Assembly: GCF_012033695.1 (NCBI RefSeq)
Contig: NZ_JAAVJI010000003.1
Span: forward strand, 248,001 to 312,000
Direction of reading: 5' to 3'
Source: Pseudomonas quercus
GTDB taxonomy: Bacteria > Pseudomonadota > Gammaproteobacteria > Pseudomonadales > Pseudomonadaceae
DNA: 64,000 nt
Of this stretch, positions 9,853 through 19,632 are shown piece after piece; within the stretch, counting starts at the first letter, position 1, and every line of letters begins with the position of its first letter. The translations under genes were made by a program, and so were the position numbers. Under the pieces are notes generated by a model. The model worked only from the letters and a program-made list of their open reading frames with translations. It had not been told where the DNA came from and did no database searches.

Positions 9853-9869
9853 TTGGTTTGGTTTTTGCA
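9853..9869 (+). promoter_or_regulatory. candidate sigma-54 promoter of ntrBC
   Basis: TTGGTTTGGTTTTTGCA has GG at 9855-9856 and GC at 9867-9868 with 10 bases between. The -12 element TTGCA is perfect; the -24 element lacks the CAC that usually follows TGG. It lies about 100 bp before the ntrB start. It would let NtrC raise its own operon independently of glnA read-through. Moderate match only. Confidence 0.45.
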
Positions 9870-9966
9870 GTTTGCATGCATCAGTGGGGCGCGGCGATGG
9901 TTCGATCCCCTGCACCGAGACCGCGCCCGTTGGGCCGCGACTTGCCAATAGAGGTCAAGGACACCC

Positions 9967-11052
9967 ATGACCATCAGTGATGCGCTGCACCGACTGTTGC
10001 TGGATAACCTTACCACCGCCACCATTCTCTTGAACGCCGAACTGCGCCTGGAATATATGAACCCAGCGGCGGAAATGTTGCTGGCTATCAGTGGGCAGCG
10101 TAACCATGGGCAGTTCATCAGCGAGCTGTTCACCGAGTCGGCGGAGGCGCTCAACTCCCTTCGCCAAGCCGTGGAACAAGCTCACCCGTTTACCAAGCGT
10201 GAAGCCATGCTCACCGCCCTTACTGGGCAGACACTGACCGTGGACTACGCCGTGACCCCTATTTTAAGCAGGGGGGAAACGCTCCTTCTGCTGGAGGTGC
10301 ACCCACGGGATCGGTTGCTGCGTATCACCAAGGAAGAAGCGCAGCTGTCAAAACAGGAAACCACCAAGATGCTGGTACGTGGCCTCGCCCATGAGATCAA
10401 GAATCCGTTGGGGGGCATCCGTGGCGCGGCGCAACTGCTGGCCCGGGAACTACCCGAGGACGGCCTGCGCGATTACACCAACGTGATCATCGAAGAGGCC
10501 GACCGGCTTCGTAACCTGGTGGACCGCATGCTAGGGTCCAACAAGCTGCCTTCGTTGGCGATGACCAATATTCATGAAGTACTGGAGCGGGTGTGCAGCC
10601 TGGTGGACGCTGAAACCCAGGGCGGCATCTCCCTGTTGCGCGACTATGACCCCAGCATTCCTGACGTACTGATCGACCGGGAACAGCTGATACAGGCCGT
10701 ACTCAACATTGTGCGCAACGCCATGCAAGCCATCAGCGGTGAAAACGAATTGCGCCTGGGCCGTATCACGCTGCGCACACGCACCATGCGCCAGTTCACC
10801 ATCGGCCACACCCGCCACCGGCTAGTCGCCAAGGTGGAAATCATAGACAACGGCCCAGGTATCCCCGTCGAGCTTCAGGAAACCATCTTCTACCCCATGG
10901 TCAGCGGCCGCCCGGACGGCACTGGCCTTGGCCTGGCCATTACCCAGAACATCATCAGCCAGCATCAGGGCCTGATCGAATGTGAGAGTCACCCAGGCCA
11001 TACCACCTTCTCGATCTTCCTGCCGCTGGAACAAGGAGCAGCTTCGTCATGA
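9967..11052 (+). CDS. ntrB: nitrogen regulation sensor kinase NtrB
   Basis: A 361-residue cytoplasmic histidine kinase of usual family length. An N-terminal PAS domain (residues ~8-110) is followed by the H box GLAHEIKNPLGG, the N box (VLNIVRNAMQAI), and G boxes DNGPGIP and GTGLGLAI. It phosphorylates or dephosphorylates NtrC under control of PII. Its stop overlaps the ntrC start by 4 bp (ATGA at 11049-11052). Confidence 0.97.
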   Translation: MTISDALHRLLLDNLTTATILLNAELRLEYMNPAAEMLLAISGQRNHGQFISELFTESAEALNSLRQAVEQAHPFTKREAMLTALTGQTLTVDYAVTPILSRGETLLLLEVHPRDRLLRITKEEAQLSKQETTKMLVRGLAHEIKNPLGGIRGAAQLLARELPEDGLRDYTNVIIEEADRLRNLVDRMLGSNKLPSLAMTNIHEVLERVCSLVDAETQGGISLLRDYDPSIPDVLIDREQLIQAVLNIVRNAMQAISGENELRLGRITLRTRTMRQFTIGHTRHRLVAKVEIIDNGPGIPVELQETIFYPMVSGRPDGTGLGLAITQNIISQHQGLIECESHPGHTTFSIFLPLEQGAASS

Positions 11053-12485
11053 GCCGTAGTGAAACAGTCTGGATCGTCGATGACGACCGTTCCATCCGCT
11101 GGGTGCTGGAAAAAGCACTCCAGCAAGAAGGCATGACAACCCAAAGCTTCGATAGCGCCGACGGGGTAATGAGCCGCCTGGCCCGGCAACAACCGGATGT
11201 GATCATCTCGGACATCCGCATGCCTGGCGCCAGCGGCCTGGACCTGCTTGCCCGCATTCGCGAGCAGCACCCACGCTTGCCGGTCATCATCATGACGGCC
11301 CACTCTGACCTGGACAGCGCCGTGGCGTCCTACCAGGGCGGCGCCTTCGAGTACCTGCCCAAGCCTTTCGACGTGGACGAGGCCGTATCGCTGGTAAAGC
11401 GTGCAAACCAGCACGCTCAGGAACAGCAGGGCCTGGACACACCACCGGCACTTACGCGCACACCTGAGATCATTGGCGAAGCCCCAGCCATGCAGGAAGT
11501 GTTTCGCGCCATCGGCCGGCTAAGCCATTCCAACATTACGGTGCTGATCAACGGTGAGTCGGGCACGGGCAAGGAGTTGGTCGCCCACGCTCTACACCGC
11601 CATAGCCCTCGTGCTGCCGCACCGTTCATTGCACTGAACATGGCGGCCATTCCCAAGGACTTGATGGAGTCCGAACTGTTCGGCCATGAGAAGGGTGCGT
11701 TCACGGGTGCTGCGAACCTTCGCCGGGGACGTTTCGAGCAGGCCGATGGCGGCACGCTGTTCCTGGACGAAATCGGCGACATGCCGGCAGATACCCAAAC
11801 CCGCCTGCTAAGGGTATTGGCCGATGGCGAGTTCTATCGGGTAGGCGGCCACACACCCGTGAAGGTGGACGTACGTATCATTGCTGCCACCCACCAGAAC
11901 CTGGAAAACCTGGTACAGGCGGGCAAGTTCCGGGAGGACCTGTTCCACCGGCTGAACGTTATTCGCATTCACATCCCGAGGATGTCTGACCGGCGTGAAG
12001 ATATTCCTGCGCTGGCCAGGCACTTCCTCAACCGGGCGGCCCAGGAACTGGCCGTTGAGCCCAAGCTGCTGAAGGCGGAGACAGAGGAGTACCTCAAAAA
12101 CCTGCCATGGCCTGGTAACGTGCGCCAGCTTGAGAACACATGCCGCTGGATTACCGTCATGGCCTCGGGCCGTGAAGTGCATGTGTCTGACCTGCCGCCA
12201 GAACTGTTGAACCTGCCCCAGGATGCCGCCCCGGTCACCAATTGGGAGCAGGCCCTACGCCAATGGGCAGATCAAGCTTTGGCACGGGGCCAGTCCAGCC
12301 TGCTGGACAGCGCCGTACCCAGCTTCGAGCGGATCATGATCGAGACAGCGCTCAAGCATACGGCGGGGCGACGCCGTGACGCCGCCATATTGCTGGGTTG
12401 GGGGCGTAACACCCTTACCCGCAAGATCAAGGAACTGGGCATGAAAGTAGACGGTGGCGAAGAAGAGGATGGCGACGACGCCTGA
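11049..12485 (+). CDS. ntrC: nitrogen regulation response regulator NtrC
   Basis: A 478-residue sigma-54 activator. The receiver domain has acidic pair DDD near residue 11 and phosphoacceptor in IISDIRMPG. The AAA+ domain has Walker A GESGTGKE, the sigma-54-contacting loop GAFTGA and Walker [15 protein letters not shown]-terminal Fis-type HTH ([24 protein letters not shown]) completes it. It should activate glnA and nrsZ in this window from sigma-54 promoters. A terminator follows within 20 bp. Confidence 0.97.
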   Translation: MSRSETVWIVDDDRSIRWVLEKALQQEGMTTQSFDSADGVMSRLARQQPDVIISDIRMPGASGLDLLARIREQHPRLPVIIMTAHSDLDSAVASYQGGAFEYLPKPFDVDEAVSLVKRANQHAQEQQGLDTPPALTRTPEIIGEAPAMQEVFRAIGRLSHSNITVLINGESGTGKELVAHALHRHSPRAAAPFIALNMAAIPKDLMESELFGHEKGAFTGAANLRRGRFEQADGGTLFLDEIGDMPADTQTRLLRVLADGEFYRVGGHTPVKVDVRIIAATHQNLENLVQAGKFREDLFHRLNVIRIHIPRMSDRREDIPALARHFLNRAAQELAVEPKLLKAETEEYLKNLPWPGNVRQLENTCRWITVMASGREVHVSDLPPELLNLPQDAAPVTNWEQALRQWADQALARGQSSLLDSAVPSFERIMIETALKHTAGRRRDAAILLGWGRNTLTRKIKELGMKVDGGEEEDGDDA

Positions 12486-12502
12486 CCCACGCTGCCCTCC
12501 TA

Positions 12503-12527
12503 AACCCCGCCCTGGCGGGGTTTTTTA
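12503..12527 (+). terminator. ntrBC terminator
   Basis: ACCCCGCC (12504-12511) pairs with GGCGGGGT around a short loop and is followed by six T's. It lies just after the ntrC stop and separates the operon from nrsZ. Confidence 0.9.
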
Positions 12528-12704
12528 TAAGCGCCGAGCCTCTGTTTTGTGCACGCCCGCCTCTTTTGCACCGAGGTAAGGCGATGAGCTGGATCGGGCT
12601 AGTGGCCTGTTTCCAGCCTCTTTATCTCTGCAAACCGCCTCGAAGAACCAAAAAAGCCAAGAAATACAATGAGATAGTTATTTATTGGAAACCCTACACA
12701 AGAC

Positions 12705-12722
12705 TTGGCACGCCCCCTGCAA
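12705..12722 (+). promoter_or_regulatory. sigma-54 promoter of nrsZ
   Basis: TTGGCACGCCCCCTGCAA has GG at 12707-12708 and GC at 12719-12720, exactly 10 bases apart, and the full TGGCACG -24 element. Predicted start of transcription is about 12732. Upstream GCAC-containing half sites at 12546-12575 (GTGCACGC and TTGCACCG) could be NtrC contacts, but no clean dyad is seen. Confidence 0.85.
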
Positions 12723-12731
12723 TTACCTCTA

Positions 12732-12852
12732 CATGACCAGTTTCGGGGGCCCTGGTACAGGCAGGCCAGGGTCCCCTTCTTTACACCGGGCCGAGCGCCC
12801 ACCCCTTTTTGGGGACCTTGGTACAGGCAGGCCGGGGCTTCCCTCTTTTATT
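12732..12852 (+). ncRNA. nrsZ: nitrogen-responsive small RNA NrsZ
   Basis: Downstream of the sigma-54 promoter, two nearly identical stem-loops occur in tandem at 12746-12776 and 12811-12843. Each presents the same 10-base loop UACAGGCAGG on a GC-rich stem with one bulged base (GGGG..CCUGG / CCAGGG..CCCC and GGGGACCUUGG / CCGGGG..CCC). The second is followed by UCUUUUAUU and can terminate. NrsZ of P. aeruginosa lies in the same place, right after ntrC, is NtrC/RpoN-dependent, and carries repeats of a conserved motif. Here I count two repeats. The 3' end overlaps the stop region of the gene on the other strand. The 5' end is inferred from the promoter. Confidence 0.82.
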
Positions 12853-13294
12853 CGTCGCGGAGGCTGACATGCAGCCTCCAGCCGTCAGAAGCCTCCTCCC
12901 CCTCCCATTTGGCCTGTAACGGCCGAGCAGCAATAACCGTCAGCAACAGCCCTTTGTCTGTATGGCGCAGCGTCCATTTCGCCTGCCGGCCGCCAAGCTC
13001 CAGCTGCCCTTGCACGGGTGGGCCGGAGGCATCGAACAGAATGGCGACCGCACCGTCTACGATTTCCCCGTGAACCTGAGGTGCGTGGTCGAACCATACG
13101 TTCATTTCCCCCGCAGGTAGCAGCTCTACCCGCTCGAACGCGCTACGGCCAGGGTCCATCAGCTTGCCCACCATTAACCCCACCAGCATCCCGAAGATAG
13201 CCAGTGAGCCAAGAAAACGTAGCCAATAGGAGGATCGTGGCGGCAGCACTTCAGCGTTAGAATGCTGCCCGTCGTTTGTATCGGAGCCGCGCAT
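12848..13294 (-). CDS. hypothetical single-pass membrane protein
   Basis: A 148-residue protein. One membrane segment lies at about residues 25-45 ([21 protein letters not shown]), with a short basic/polar N-terminus and a C-terminal soluble beta-rich domain ([22 protein letters not shown] to [10 protein letters not shown]). I do not recognise a named family. It is divergent from trmL, and the two start codons share the palindrome CATG at 13292-13295. An alternative shorter start cannot be excluded. Its 3' end abuts the nrsZ terminator. Confidence 0.7.
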   Translation of the reverse strand: MRGSDTNDGQHSNAEVLPPRSSYWLRFLGSLAIFGMLVGLMVGKLMDPGRSAFERVELLPAGEMNVWFDHAPQVHGEIVDGAVAILFDASGPPVQGQLELGGRQAKWTLRHTDKGLLLTVIAARPLQAKWEGEEASDGWRLHVSLRDE

Positions 13295-13760
13295 GTTTCA
13301 CGTCATCCTGTTTCAACCGGAAATACCGCCCAATACGGGCAACGTTATCAGGCTCTGCGCCAACAGCGGCTGCCACCTTCACCTGATCGAGCCGCTGGGC
13401 TTCGACCTGGACGACAAGCGCCTGCGCCGTGCAGGCCTGGACTACCATGAGTATGCGCCACTCAAGCGCTACCCGGACCTCCCTACTTGCCTGGAAAGCC
13501 TTGGCCAACCACGCCTGTTTGCGTTTACCACCAAAGGCTCTCAGCCTTTCCATGATGTGGCCTTCGCGCCTGGCGATGCGTTCCTGTTCGGCCCTGAAAG
13601 CCGCGGGCTACCCATGGACGTACTCGACAGCCTCCCAAGCGGCCAACGGCTCCGCCTGCCCATGCGCCCCAACAGCCGCAGCCTGAACCTGTCCAATACC
13701 GTAGCCATTGCGGTGTATGAGGCATGGCGGCAGCATGGGTTCAGTGGGTTGCAGGCCTAA
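13293..13760 (+). CDS. trmL: tRNA (cytidine(34)-2'-O)-methyltransferase TrmL
   Basis: A 155-residue SPOUT-class enzyme of usual length. The N-terminus [24 protein letters not shown] is diagnostic. The trefoil-knot SAM-binding region is [11 protein letters not shown] and [28 protein letters not shown]. It methylates the wobble ribose of tRNA-Leu isoacceptors. Its ATG overlaps the start codon of the divergent membrane-protein gene, so its promoter must lie inside that gene or share its first codons. Confidence 0.95.
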   Translation: MFHVILFQPEIPPNTGNVIRLCANSGCHLHLIEPLGFDLDDKRLRRAGLDYHEYAPLKRYPDLPTCLESLGQPRLFAFTTKGSQPFHDVAFAPGDAFLFGPESRGLPMDVLDSLPSGQRLRLPMRPNSRSLNLSNTVAIAVYEAWRQHGFSGLQA

Positions 13761-13903
13761 TGAGCGCCCGCCGTCGCGGGCCATGATAAGCCAGCGAGCA
13801 CGGCCAATTGCCGACGCTAGCGCACAACGCCCTGCATCTCCAAGGGGCGAATGGCCTGCGCTGTCGTAAGTCGCGAGCAAGTGCATTGCCCTCTGCCGAG
13901 AAC

Positions 13904-13928
13904 AAAAAAACGCCCCGAAGGGCGTTTT
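13904..13928. terminator. terminator between trmL and secB
   Basis: AAAACGCCC (ending 13915) pairs with GGGCGTTTT (13920-13928) around CGAA. A-run on the left and T's on the right make it usable in both directions between convergent genes. Confidence 0.85.
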
Positions 13929-13945
13929 GGTAGAGCGCATTGCAC

Positions 13946-14431
13946 TTAGGCCTGAGGCGCTTCGCCGGCTTCCTGCATACGCTGCAGTTCCTGCGCGTAG
14001 AGGGCGTCGAAGTTGACCGGGGCCAGCATCAGCGCCGGGAAAGAACCGCGGGTAACCAGGCTGTCCAGGGTTTCACGGGCATACGGGAACAGGATGTTAG
14101 GGCAGAACGCACCCAAGGTGTGGCTCATGGCGCTAGCGTCCAGGCCCTTGATCATGAAGATACCGGCCTGCTGAACTTCAGCGATAAAGGCCACTTCTTC
14201 ACCGTTTTTCACGGTAACCGACAGGGTCAGCACCACTTCGTGGAAATCACCGTCCAACGCCTTCTGGCGGGTGTTCAGGTCCAGGGCAACGCTTGGTTCC
14301 CACTGCTGGCGGAAGATCGCAGGGCTTTTCGGGGCCTCGAAGGAGAGGTCGCGAACATAAATACGCTGCAGCGAGAACTGAGGGCCTTCAGCCTCTTCGT
14401 TAGCTGCGCTGTTAGTAGCTTGATCAGTCAT
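13946..14431 (-). CDS. secB: protein-export chaperone SecB
   Basis: A 161-residue SecB of usual length starting [20 protein letters not shown] and containing [17 protein letters not shown], the [14 protein letters not shown] segment and the flexible C-terminal tail. It holds preproteins unfolded and delivers them to SecA. The ATG at 14431 matches the family. The frame is open further upstream, into the glutaredoxin gene, which is not used. grxC and the rhodanese gene lie directly upstream on the same strand. Confidence 0.96.
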   Translation of the reverse strand: MTDQATNSAANEEAEGPQFSLQRIYVRDLSFEAPKSPAIFRQQWEPSVALDLNTRQKALDGDFHEVVLTLSVTVKNGEEVAFIAEVQQAGIFMIKGLDASAMSHTLGAFCPNILFPYARETLDSLVTRGSFPALMLAPVNFDALYAQELQRMQEAGEAPQA

Positions 14432-14462
14432 GACAGGTCCTTCTTGTAAGGTAGGGTTGGGT

Positions 14463-14714
14463 TCAGCGCAACAGCGGGTCCAGCTTGCCTGCCCGCTCCA
14501 ACGCATACAGGTCGTCGCAGCCGCCAACGTGATGGTCGCCGATCCAGATCTGAGGCACAGAGGTGCGCCCGGCCTTGCGGGCCATGTCCGCACGCAGCTG
14601 AGGCTGGCCATCCACACGGATTTCCTCGAAGGCAACACCCTTCTTGGCCAGCAGTGCCTTGGCACGGCTGCAATACGGGCACCAATCGCTGGAATAAACG
14701 ACTATCTGAGGCAT
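14463..14714 (-). CDS. grxC: glutaredoxin 3
   Basis: An 83-residue dithiol glutaredoxin with active site [12 protein letters not shown] (CPYC at residues 12-15), the TSVPQIWIG cis-Pro segment and the [10 protein letters not shown] glutathione-binding turn. It reduces disulfides with glutathione in the cytoplasm. It lies one base after the rhodanese gene stop and 31 bp before secB. Confidence 0.95.
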   Translation of the reverse strand: MPQIVVYSSDWCPYCSRAKALLAKKGVAFEEIRVDGQPQLRADMARKAGRTSVPQIWIGDHHVGGCDDLYALERAGKLDPLLR

Positions 14715-14715
14715 A

Positions 14716-15129
14716 TCACTTCACCAGGGGCAGGTTATCGGCGCGCCAGCTGGAGATCCCCCCAGACAGCTTGGCAGCGGTATGGCCGCTTTTGAGCAGG
14801 TCCCGGCAGACCGTGCCGGCGTGCTGGCCCATGGCGTCGACAATGATCAGGGTTTTGCCCTTGTGCTTGTCCAGTTCCGCCGTGCGGGCGGCCAGCTTGT
14901 CTTGAGGGATGTTCAGCGCGTCGACGATATGGCCAGCGGCGAAATCCTTCTTGGCACGGATGTCGATCACCACGCCTTTGTCAGCGTTCACCAATGCAGT
15001 CAGCTCGCGTGGGCTGAGGCTGCGGCCACCACGGCTGCTTTCGAGCACAAGTAGCAACACCAGCAGGATGACGAAAAGACCGACAAGCAGGTAGTGATTG
15101 GTAGCGAATTCCAGCAAGTGAGCGACCAT
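14716..15129 (-). CDS. membrane-anchored rhodanese-like protein
   Basis: A 137-residue protein with an N-terminal membrane segment (residues ~10-30, [19 protein letters not shown]) followed by one rhodanese domain ([23 protein letters not shown]). At the catalytic loop the sequence is [13 protein letters not shown], so the usual Cys of the CxxxxR loop is missing at the expected place (DAMGQHAG). The protein may therefore be catalytically inactive in sulfur transfer, although many YibN-type proteins share this. The ATG at 15129 is preferred over 15189 because the extra residues look non-coding. Confidence 0.85.
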   Translation of the reverse strand: MVAHLLEFATNHYLLVGLFVILLVLLLVLESSRGGRSLSPRELTALVNADKGVVIDIRAKKDFAAGHIVDALNIPQDKLAARTAELDKHKGKTLIIVDAMGQHAGTVCRDLLKSGHTAAKLSGGISSWRADNLPLVK

Positions 15130-15322
15130 CGACAACTTCCAGAGCATTAAAAATGGCGGCCAGTATACACAGCGCCACAGCCCGGCCAAAGCCCACCCGG
15201 CGCCTGTTTCATGGAACCGTACCCCGCTTGCAGGGTCTGCAAGAGCACGCCTGGGTACTCATGGCGTGCCTGATTGGCCTAAGATACCTATCCCTACCCT
15301 TCGACAGCCGCGAGTGGAATCC

Positions 15323-16858
15323 ATGACAGCCACGCCAAAACCTCTGGTCCTGATTATCCTGGACGGCTTTGGGCACAGCGACAGCCACGAATACAACGCC
15401 GTGTATTCAGCCAGCAAGCCGAACCTGGACAGGCTGGTGCACACCCATGCCAATGGCCTGATCTCAGGCTCGGGCATGGACGTGGGCCTGCCGGACGGGC
15501 AGATGGGCAATTCTGAAGTAGGCCACATGAACCTTGGCGCAGGCCGTGTGGTGTACCAGGACTTCACTCGGGTGACCAAGGCCATTCGTGACGGTGAGTT
15601 CTTCGAAAACCCTACTATTTGCAGTGCAGTCGACAAAGCGGTCGGGGCAGGCAAGGCCGTGCACATCATGGGCCTGCTATCCGATGGCGGTGTACACAGC
15701 CACCAAGACCACATTGTGGCAATGGTGGAGCTGGCAGCCCGTCGCGGCGCCGAGCACATCTACCTGCATGCGTTTCTGGATGGCCGAGACACACCCCCAA
15801 AAAGCGCTGAAAGCTCCATCACGCTGCTGGAAGATACGTTCGCGCGCCTGGGCAAGGGCCGCTTCGCCAGCCTGATCGGCCGTTACTTTGCCATGGACCG
15901 CGACAATCGCTGGGACCGTGTGAGCGCCGCCTACAACCTGATTGTGGACGCTGCTGCCGACTACCATGCTGCCAATGCCTCCGAAGGCCTGGAAGCGGCC
16001 TATGCACGGGGTGAGAGCGACGAATTCGTCAAGGCCACTACCGTGGGCCAGCCTGTAACAGTGGAAGACGGCGATGCCGTGGTGTTCATGAACTTCCGCG
16101 CCGACCGTGCCCGGGAACTCTCCCGCGTGTTCGTGGAAGACGGCTTCGCTGACTTCGAGCGCAAGCGCCAGCCCAAGCTGGCAGGCTACGTGGGCCTGAC
16201 CCAGTATTCGGCCAAGATTCCGGCACCTGCAGCGTTCGGCGCCAGCAGCTTGAAGAACGTACTGGGCGAATACCTGGCCAACAATGGCAAAACCCAGCTG
16301 CGCATTGCCGAAACGGAGAAGTATGCACACGTCACCTTCTTCTTCTCGGGCGGGCGTGAAGAACCGTTCGAAGGCGAAGAGCGCATCTTGATTCCGTCGC
16401 CCAAGGTCGCCACCTACGACCTGCAGCCAGAGATGAGCGCACCGGAAGTAACCGACAAGATCGTCGACGCTATCGAACACCAGCGTTACGACGTGATCGT
16501 AGTCAACTATGCCAACGGAGACATGGTGGGCCACAGCGGCATTTTCGATGCTGCCGTCAAAGCAGTGGAATGCCTGGACACCTGCGTGGGCCGGATCGCC
16601 ACGGCACTGGAAAAAGTGGGTGGCGAAGCCCTCATCACGGCCGACCACGGTAACGTCGAGCAGATGGAAGACAAGTCCACCGGCCAGGCGCACACGGCAC
16701 ACACCACCGAACCCGTGCCTTTCATCTACGTGGGCAAGCGCCCCCTGAAGGTAAGAGAAGGTGGGGTACTGGCAGACGTAGCGCCTACCATGCTCAAGCT
16801 GCTGGGCCTGGAAAAACCCGCAGAGATGACCGGCACGTCGATTCTGGTCGATGCCTGA
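15323..16858 (+). CDS. gpmI: 2,3-bisphosphoglycerate-independent phosphoglycerate mutase
   Basis: A 511-residue enzyme interconverting 3- and 2-phosphoglycerate in glycolysis. The alkaline-phosphatase-like metal sites are [11 protein letters not shown] at the N-terminus, the catalytic Ser in [17 protein letters not shown], and [11 protein letters not shown] plus [11 protein letters not shown] near the C-terminus. The start at 15323 gives the family N-terminus [16 protein letters not shown] strong hairpin terminator follows. Confidence 0.97.
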   Translation: MTATPKPLVLIILDGFGHSDSHEYNAVYSASKPNLDRLVHTHANGLISGSGMDVGLPDGQMGNSEVGHMNLGAGRVVYQDFTRVTKAIRDGEFFENPTICSAVDKAVGAGKAVHIMGLLSDGGVHSHQDHIVAMVELAARRGAEHIYLHAFLDGRDTPPKSAESSITLLEDTFARLGKGRFASLIGRYFAMDRDNRWDRVSAAYNLIVDAAADYHAANASEGLEAAYARGESDEFVKATTVGQPVTVEDGDAVVFMNFRADRARELSRVFVEDGFADFERKRQPKLAGYVGLTQYSAKIPAPAAFGASSLKNVLGEYLANNGKTQLRIAETEKYAHVTFFFSGGREEPFEGEERILIPSPKVATYDLQPEMSAPEVTDKIVDAIEHQRYDVIVVNYANGDMVGHSGIFDAAVKAVECLDTCVGRIATALEKVGGEALITADHGNVEQMEDKSTGQAHTAHTTEPVPFIYVGKRPLKVREGGVLADVAPTMLKLLGLEKPAEMTGTSILVDA

Positions 16859-16872
16859 GAGGTTGCGAAACA

Positions 16873-16895
16873 GGGCGCGCACGGCGCGCCCTTTT
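16873..16895 (+). terminator. gpmI terminator
   Basis: GGGCGCGC (16873-16880) pairs with GCGCGCCC (16884-16891) around ACG and is followed by TTTT. Confidence 0.85.
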
Positions 16896-16953
16896 GATTG
16901 CCGATGCCGCCGGGCATACTAGGCCGACTTTCTACTTGGTAACGACCTGCCCA

Positions 16954-18240
16954 ATGCTCCGCGCCCTTGCCTTTATTGCCCTTGCGGCCCTGACCTTTCC
17001 TGCCTTGGCAGATGACCGTACCCAGACCCAGCAGCAGATCGAAGCCACGCGGCAAGACATCAATGAGCTGAAAAAGGTACTTGGCCAGCTTCAGGAGCAG
17101 CGGGCCGATGTGCAAAAAGACTTGCGCGGTACTGAAACCCAGATGGGCACCTTGCAAAAACAGGTAGATGCCCTTCAGGAACAGCTGAAGAAAACCGAAA
17201 GCGAGCTTCAGCGGCTCGAAACCGAGAAAAAAAAACTCCAGAGTTCGCGCGCTGAACAGCAAAAGCTGATCGGCATCCAGGCACGTGCCGCCTATCAGGG
17301 TGGGCGGCAGGAATACCTTAAACTCCTGCTCAACCAGCAAAACCCTGAGCAGTTCGCCCGCACGCTCACCTATTACGACTACCTGAGCAAGGCGCGCCTG
17401 GACCAGCTCAAGGCCTTCAACGACACCTTGCATCAACTGGCCGGGGTAGAGAAGGACATCCAAATGCAGCAGGCACAGTTGCTGGTTCAACAAGGCACCC
17501 TTGAAGAGCAGCGTGCGCAGCTTGATGACGTGCGCAAGCAACGCCAGGTCGCCCTGGCCAAGCTCAATGCCGACTACAGCGCCCGCGACGACAAGCTTCA
17601 ACGCCGCCAGCAGGACCAGGCAGACCTGCAAAAGGTACTGGCGACCATTGAAGAAACCCTTGCCCGGCAGGCCCGTGAAGCCGAAGAAGCCCGGCGCAAG
17701 GCATTGCTGGCTCAGCAGCAGGCCCAGCAGGAAGAAGAACGCCGGCAGCGTGAAGCCGCCGTCGCCAAGAATGACCCTGCGCCAGTATCCAAACCCAAGC
17801 CAACGCCGGGTATAAGCGTCAGCACGGGCGAAACCTTCGGTGGCGCATTCGCTTCGGCCCGCGGAAAACTTCCATGGCCGGTTGATGGTCGACTATTGGC
17901 GCGCTTCGGTGACACACGCGGCGATGAACGTACCCGTTGGGACGGGGTAATGATCAGTGCGGCGGCAGGCACCTCGGTTCGCGCCGTACACGGGGGGCGC
18001 GTGGTCTTTGCAGACTGGTTGCGCGGGGCGGGCCTTCTGGTCATTCTGGACCACGGTAATGGCTACCTCAGCCTGTATGGCCATAACCAGACGCTACTCA
18101 AGAGTGCGGGAGATGTAGTCAAGGCTGGTGAAGCGATCTCTACGGTCGGCACCAGCGGTGGGCAGGACACGCCAGCATTGTATTTCGCCATTCGACAGCA
18201 GGGCCGGGCAACCGACCCCGCTCAGTGGTGCCGCAGTTAG
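16954..18240 (+). CDS. envC: murein hydrolase activator EnvC
   Basis: A 428-residue periplasmic protein. Signal peptide MLRALAFIALAALTFPALA is followed by a long coiled coil (residues ~20-270, rich in Q, E, K, R) and a C-terminal LytM/M23-fold domain (LPWPVDGRLLARFG to QDTPALYFAIRQQGRATDP). As in EnvC the domain lacks the full set of zinc ligands, e.g. WDGVMISAAAG in place of the HxxxD motif, fitting an activator of AmiA/B amidases rather than an enzyme. The ATG at 16954 gives the clean signal peptide. It precedes ctpA by 36 bp. Confidence 0.93.
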   Translation: MLRALAFIALAALTFPALADDRTQTQQQIEATRQDINELKKVLGQLQEQRADVQKDLRGTETQMGTLQKQVDALQEQLKKTESELQRLETEKKKLQSSRAEQQKLIGIQARAAYQGGRQEYLKLLLNQQNPEQFARTLTYYDYLSKARLDQLKAFNDTLHQLAGVEKDIQMQQAQLLVQQGTLEEQRAQLDDVRKQRQVALAKLNADYSARDDKLQRRQQDQADLQKVLATIEETLARQAREAEEARRKALLAQQQAQQEEERRQREAAVAKNDPAPVSKPKPTPGISVSTGETFGGAFASARGKLPWPVDGRLLARFGDTRGDERTRWDGVMISAAAGTSVRAVHGGRVVFADWLRGAGLLVILDHGNGYLSLYGHNQTLLKSAGDVVKAGEAISTVGTSGGQDTPALYFAIRQQGRATDPAQWCRS

Positions 18241-18275
18241 CGGTGCCGGTCACACAGGATCAGGAGTTGTTCGAC

Positions 18276-19628
18276 ATGCTGCATTCGTCCCGCCTTTCCA
18301 AGCTGGCCCTTGCCTTGATGGTAGCTGTGCCGCTGGCGAATGCCGCCGGCCCCGCTGCTACGCCCACGCCTGCAGCCGCACCCGCTGCTACCGCGCCGGC
18401 TACCGTGCCGGCTACCGCACCGGCTGCCAAACCACCCCTGCCCTTGGACGAGTTGCGTACCTTTGCCGAAGTGATGGACCGCATTAAGGCAGCCTACGTG
18501 GAGCCAGTGGACGACAAGACGCTGCTGGAAAATGCCATCAAAGGCATGCTCAGCAACCTGGACCCTCACTCGGCCTACCTGGGCCCGGAAGACTTTGCCG
18601 AATTGCAGGAAAGCACCAGCGGCGAATTTGGCGGCCTGGGCATCGAAGTGGGTGTTGAGGACAACTTCATCAAGGTGGTATCGCCCATCGATGACACGCC
18701 GGCGACCCGAGCTGGGATCGAAGCCGGTGACCTGATCGTGAAGATCAATGGCCAGCCTACGCGTGGCCAGACCATGACCGAAGCCGTGGACCAGATGCGC
18801 GGCAAGGTAGGCGAAAAAATCACGCTGACCCTGGTGCGTGATGGCGGCCAGCCCTTCGACGTGACCCTGGCCCGCGCCATCATTCAGGTAAAAAGCGTGA
18901 AAGCGCAGCTGCTTGAAGACGGCTATGGCTATATCCGCATTACCCAGTTCCAGGTCAAGACCGGCGAAGAAGTAGGCGCTGCGCTGGCCAAGCTGCGCAA
19001 GGATAACGGCAAGAAGCTCAACGGCCTGGTGCTGGACCTGCGCAATAACCCAGGTGGCGTGCTGCAAGCTGCCGTTGAAGTCGCTGACCACTTCCTCACC
19101 CATGGCCTGATCGTGTACACCAAAGGCCGCATCGCCAACTCTGAATTGCGCTTCAATGCCGACCCGGCAGACGCCAGCGAAGGGGTGCCACTGGTGGTGC
19201 TGATAAACGGCGGCAGCGCATCGGCGTCGGAGATCGTGGCGGGCGCGTTGCAGGACCAGAAACGTGGCGTACTGATGGGCACAGACAGTTTCGGCAAAGG
19301 GTCGGTGCAAACCGTGCTTCCACTGAACAACGACCGCGCGCTCAAACTCACCACGGCGTTGTATTTCACACCCAATGGCCGTTCGATCCAGGCCCAAGGG
19401 ATTGTCCCGGACGTAGAAGTGCGCCGCGCCAAAATTACCCGTGAGCAGGACCAGGAGACCTTCAAAGAAGCGGACCTGCAGGGCCACTTGGGCAATGGTA
19501 ATGGTGGTGCAGACCGGCCAACCGGCAGCGCAACCGCTGACAAGAAGGCACGCCCACAGGACGACGACTTCCAGCTCAGCCAAGCCCTCAGCCTGCTCAA
19601 AGGCCTGAAGGTCACCCGCGGCAACTGA
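18276..19628 (+). CDS. ctpA: carboxy-terminal processing protease, S41 family
   Basis: A 450-residue periplasmic protease. A signal sequence precedes a low-complexity Ala/Pro/Thr linker (residues ~25-50, repeats of PAT and APA). The PDZ domain is GGLGIEVGVEDNFIKVVSPIDDTPATRAGIEAGD, and the S41 catalytic Ser and Lys lie in NGGSASASEIVAGALQ and SFGKGSVQT. In Pseudomonas CtpA degrades peptidoglycan hydrolases with a TPR lipoprotein partner. I chose MLHSSRLSKLAL at 18276; an earlier in-frame start at 18225 overlaps envC. Confidence 0.93.
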   Translation: MLHSSRLSKLALALMVAVPLANAAGPAATPTPAAAPAATAPATVPATAPAAKPPLPLDELRTFAEVMDRIKAAYVEPVDDKTLLENAIKGMLSNLDPHSAYLGPEDFAELQESTSGEFGGLGIEVGVEDNFIKVVSPIDDTPATRAGIEAGDLIVKINGQPTRGQTMTEAVDQMRGKVGEKITLTLVRDGGQPFDVTLARAIIQVKSVKAQLLEDGYGYIRITQFQVKTGEEVGAALAKLRKDNGKKLNGLVLDLRNNPGGVLQAAVEVADHFLTHGLIVYTKGRIANSELRFNADPADASEGVPLVVLINGGSASASEIVAGALQDQKRGVLMGTDSFGKGSVQTVLPLNNDRALKLTTALYFTPNGRSIQAQGIVPDVEVRRAKITREQDQETFKEADLQGHLGNGNGGADRPTGSATADKKARPQDDDFQLSQALSLLKGLKVTRGN

Positions 19629-19632
19629 GCCT

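Noticed and set aside
15677..16882. A long minus-strand frame opposite gpmI
   Set aside because: Shadow of a conserved enzyme gene, with compositional bias typical of antisense frames.
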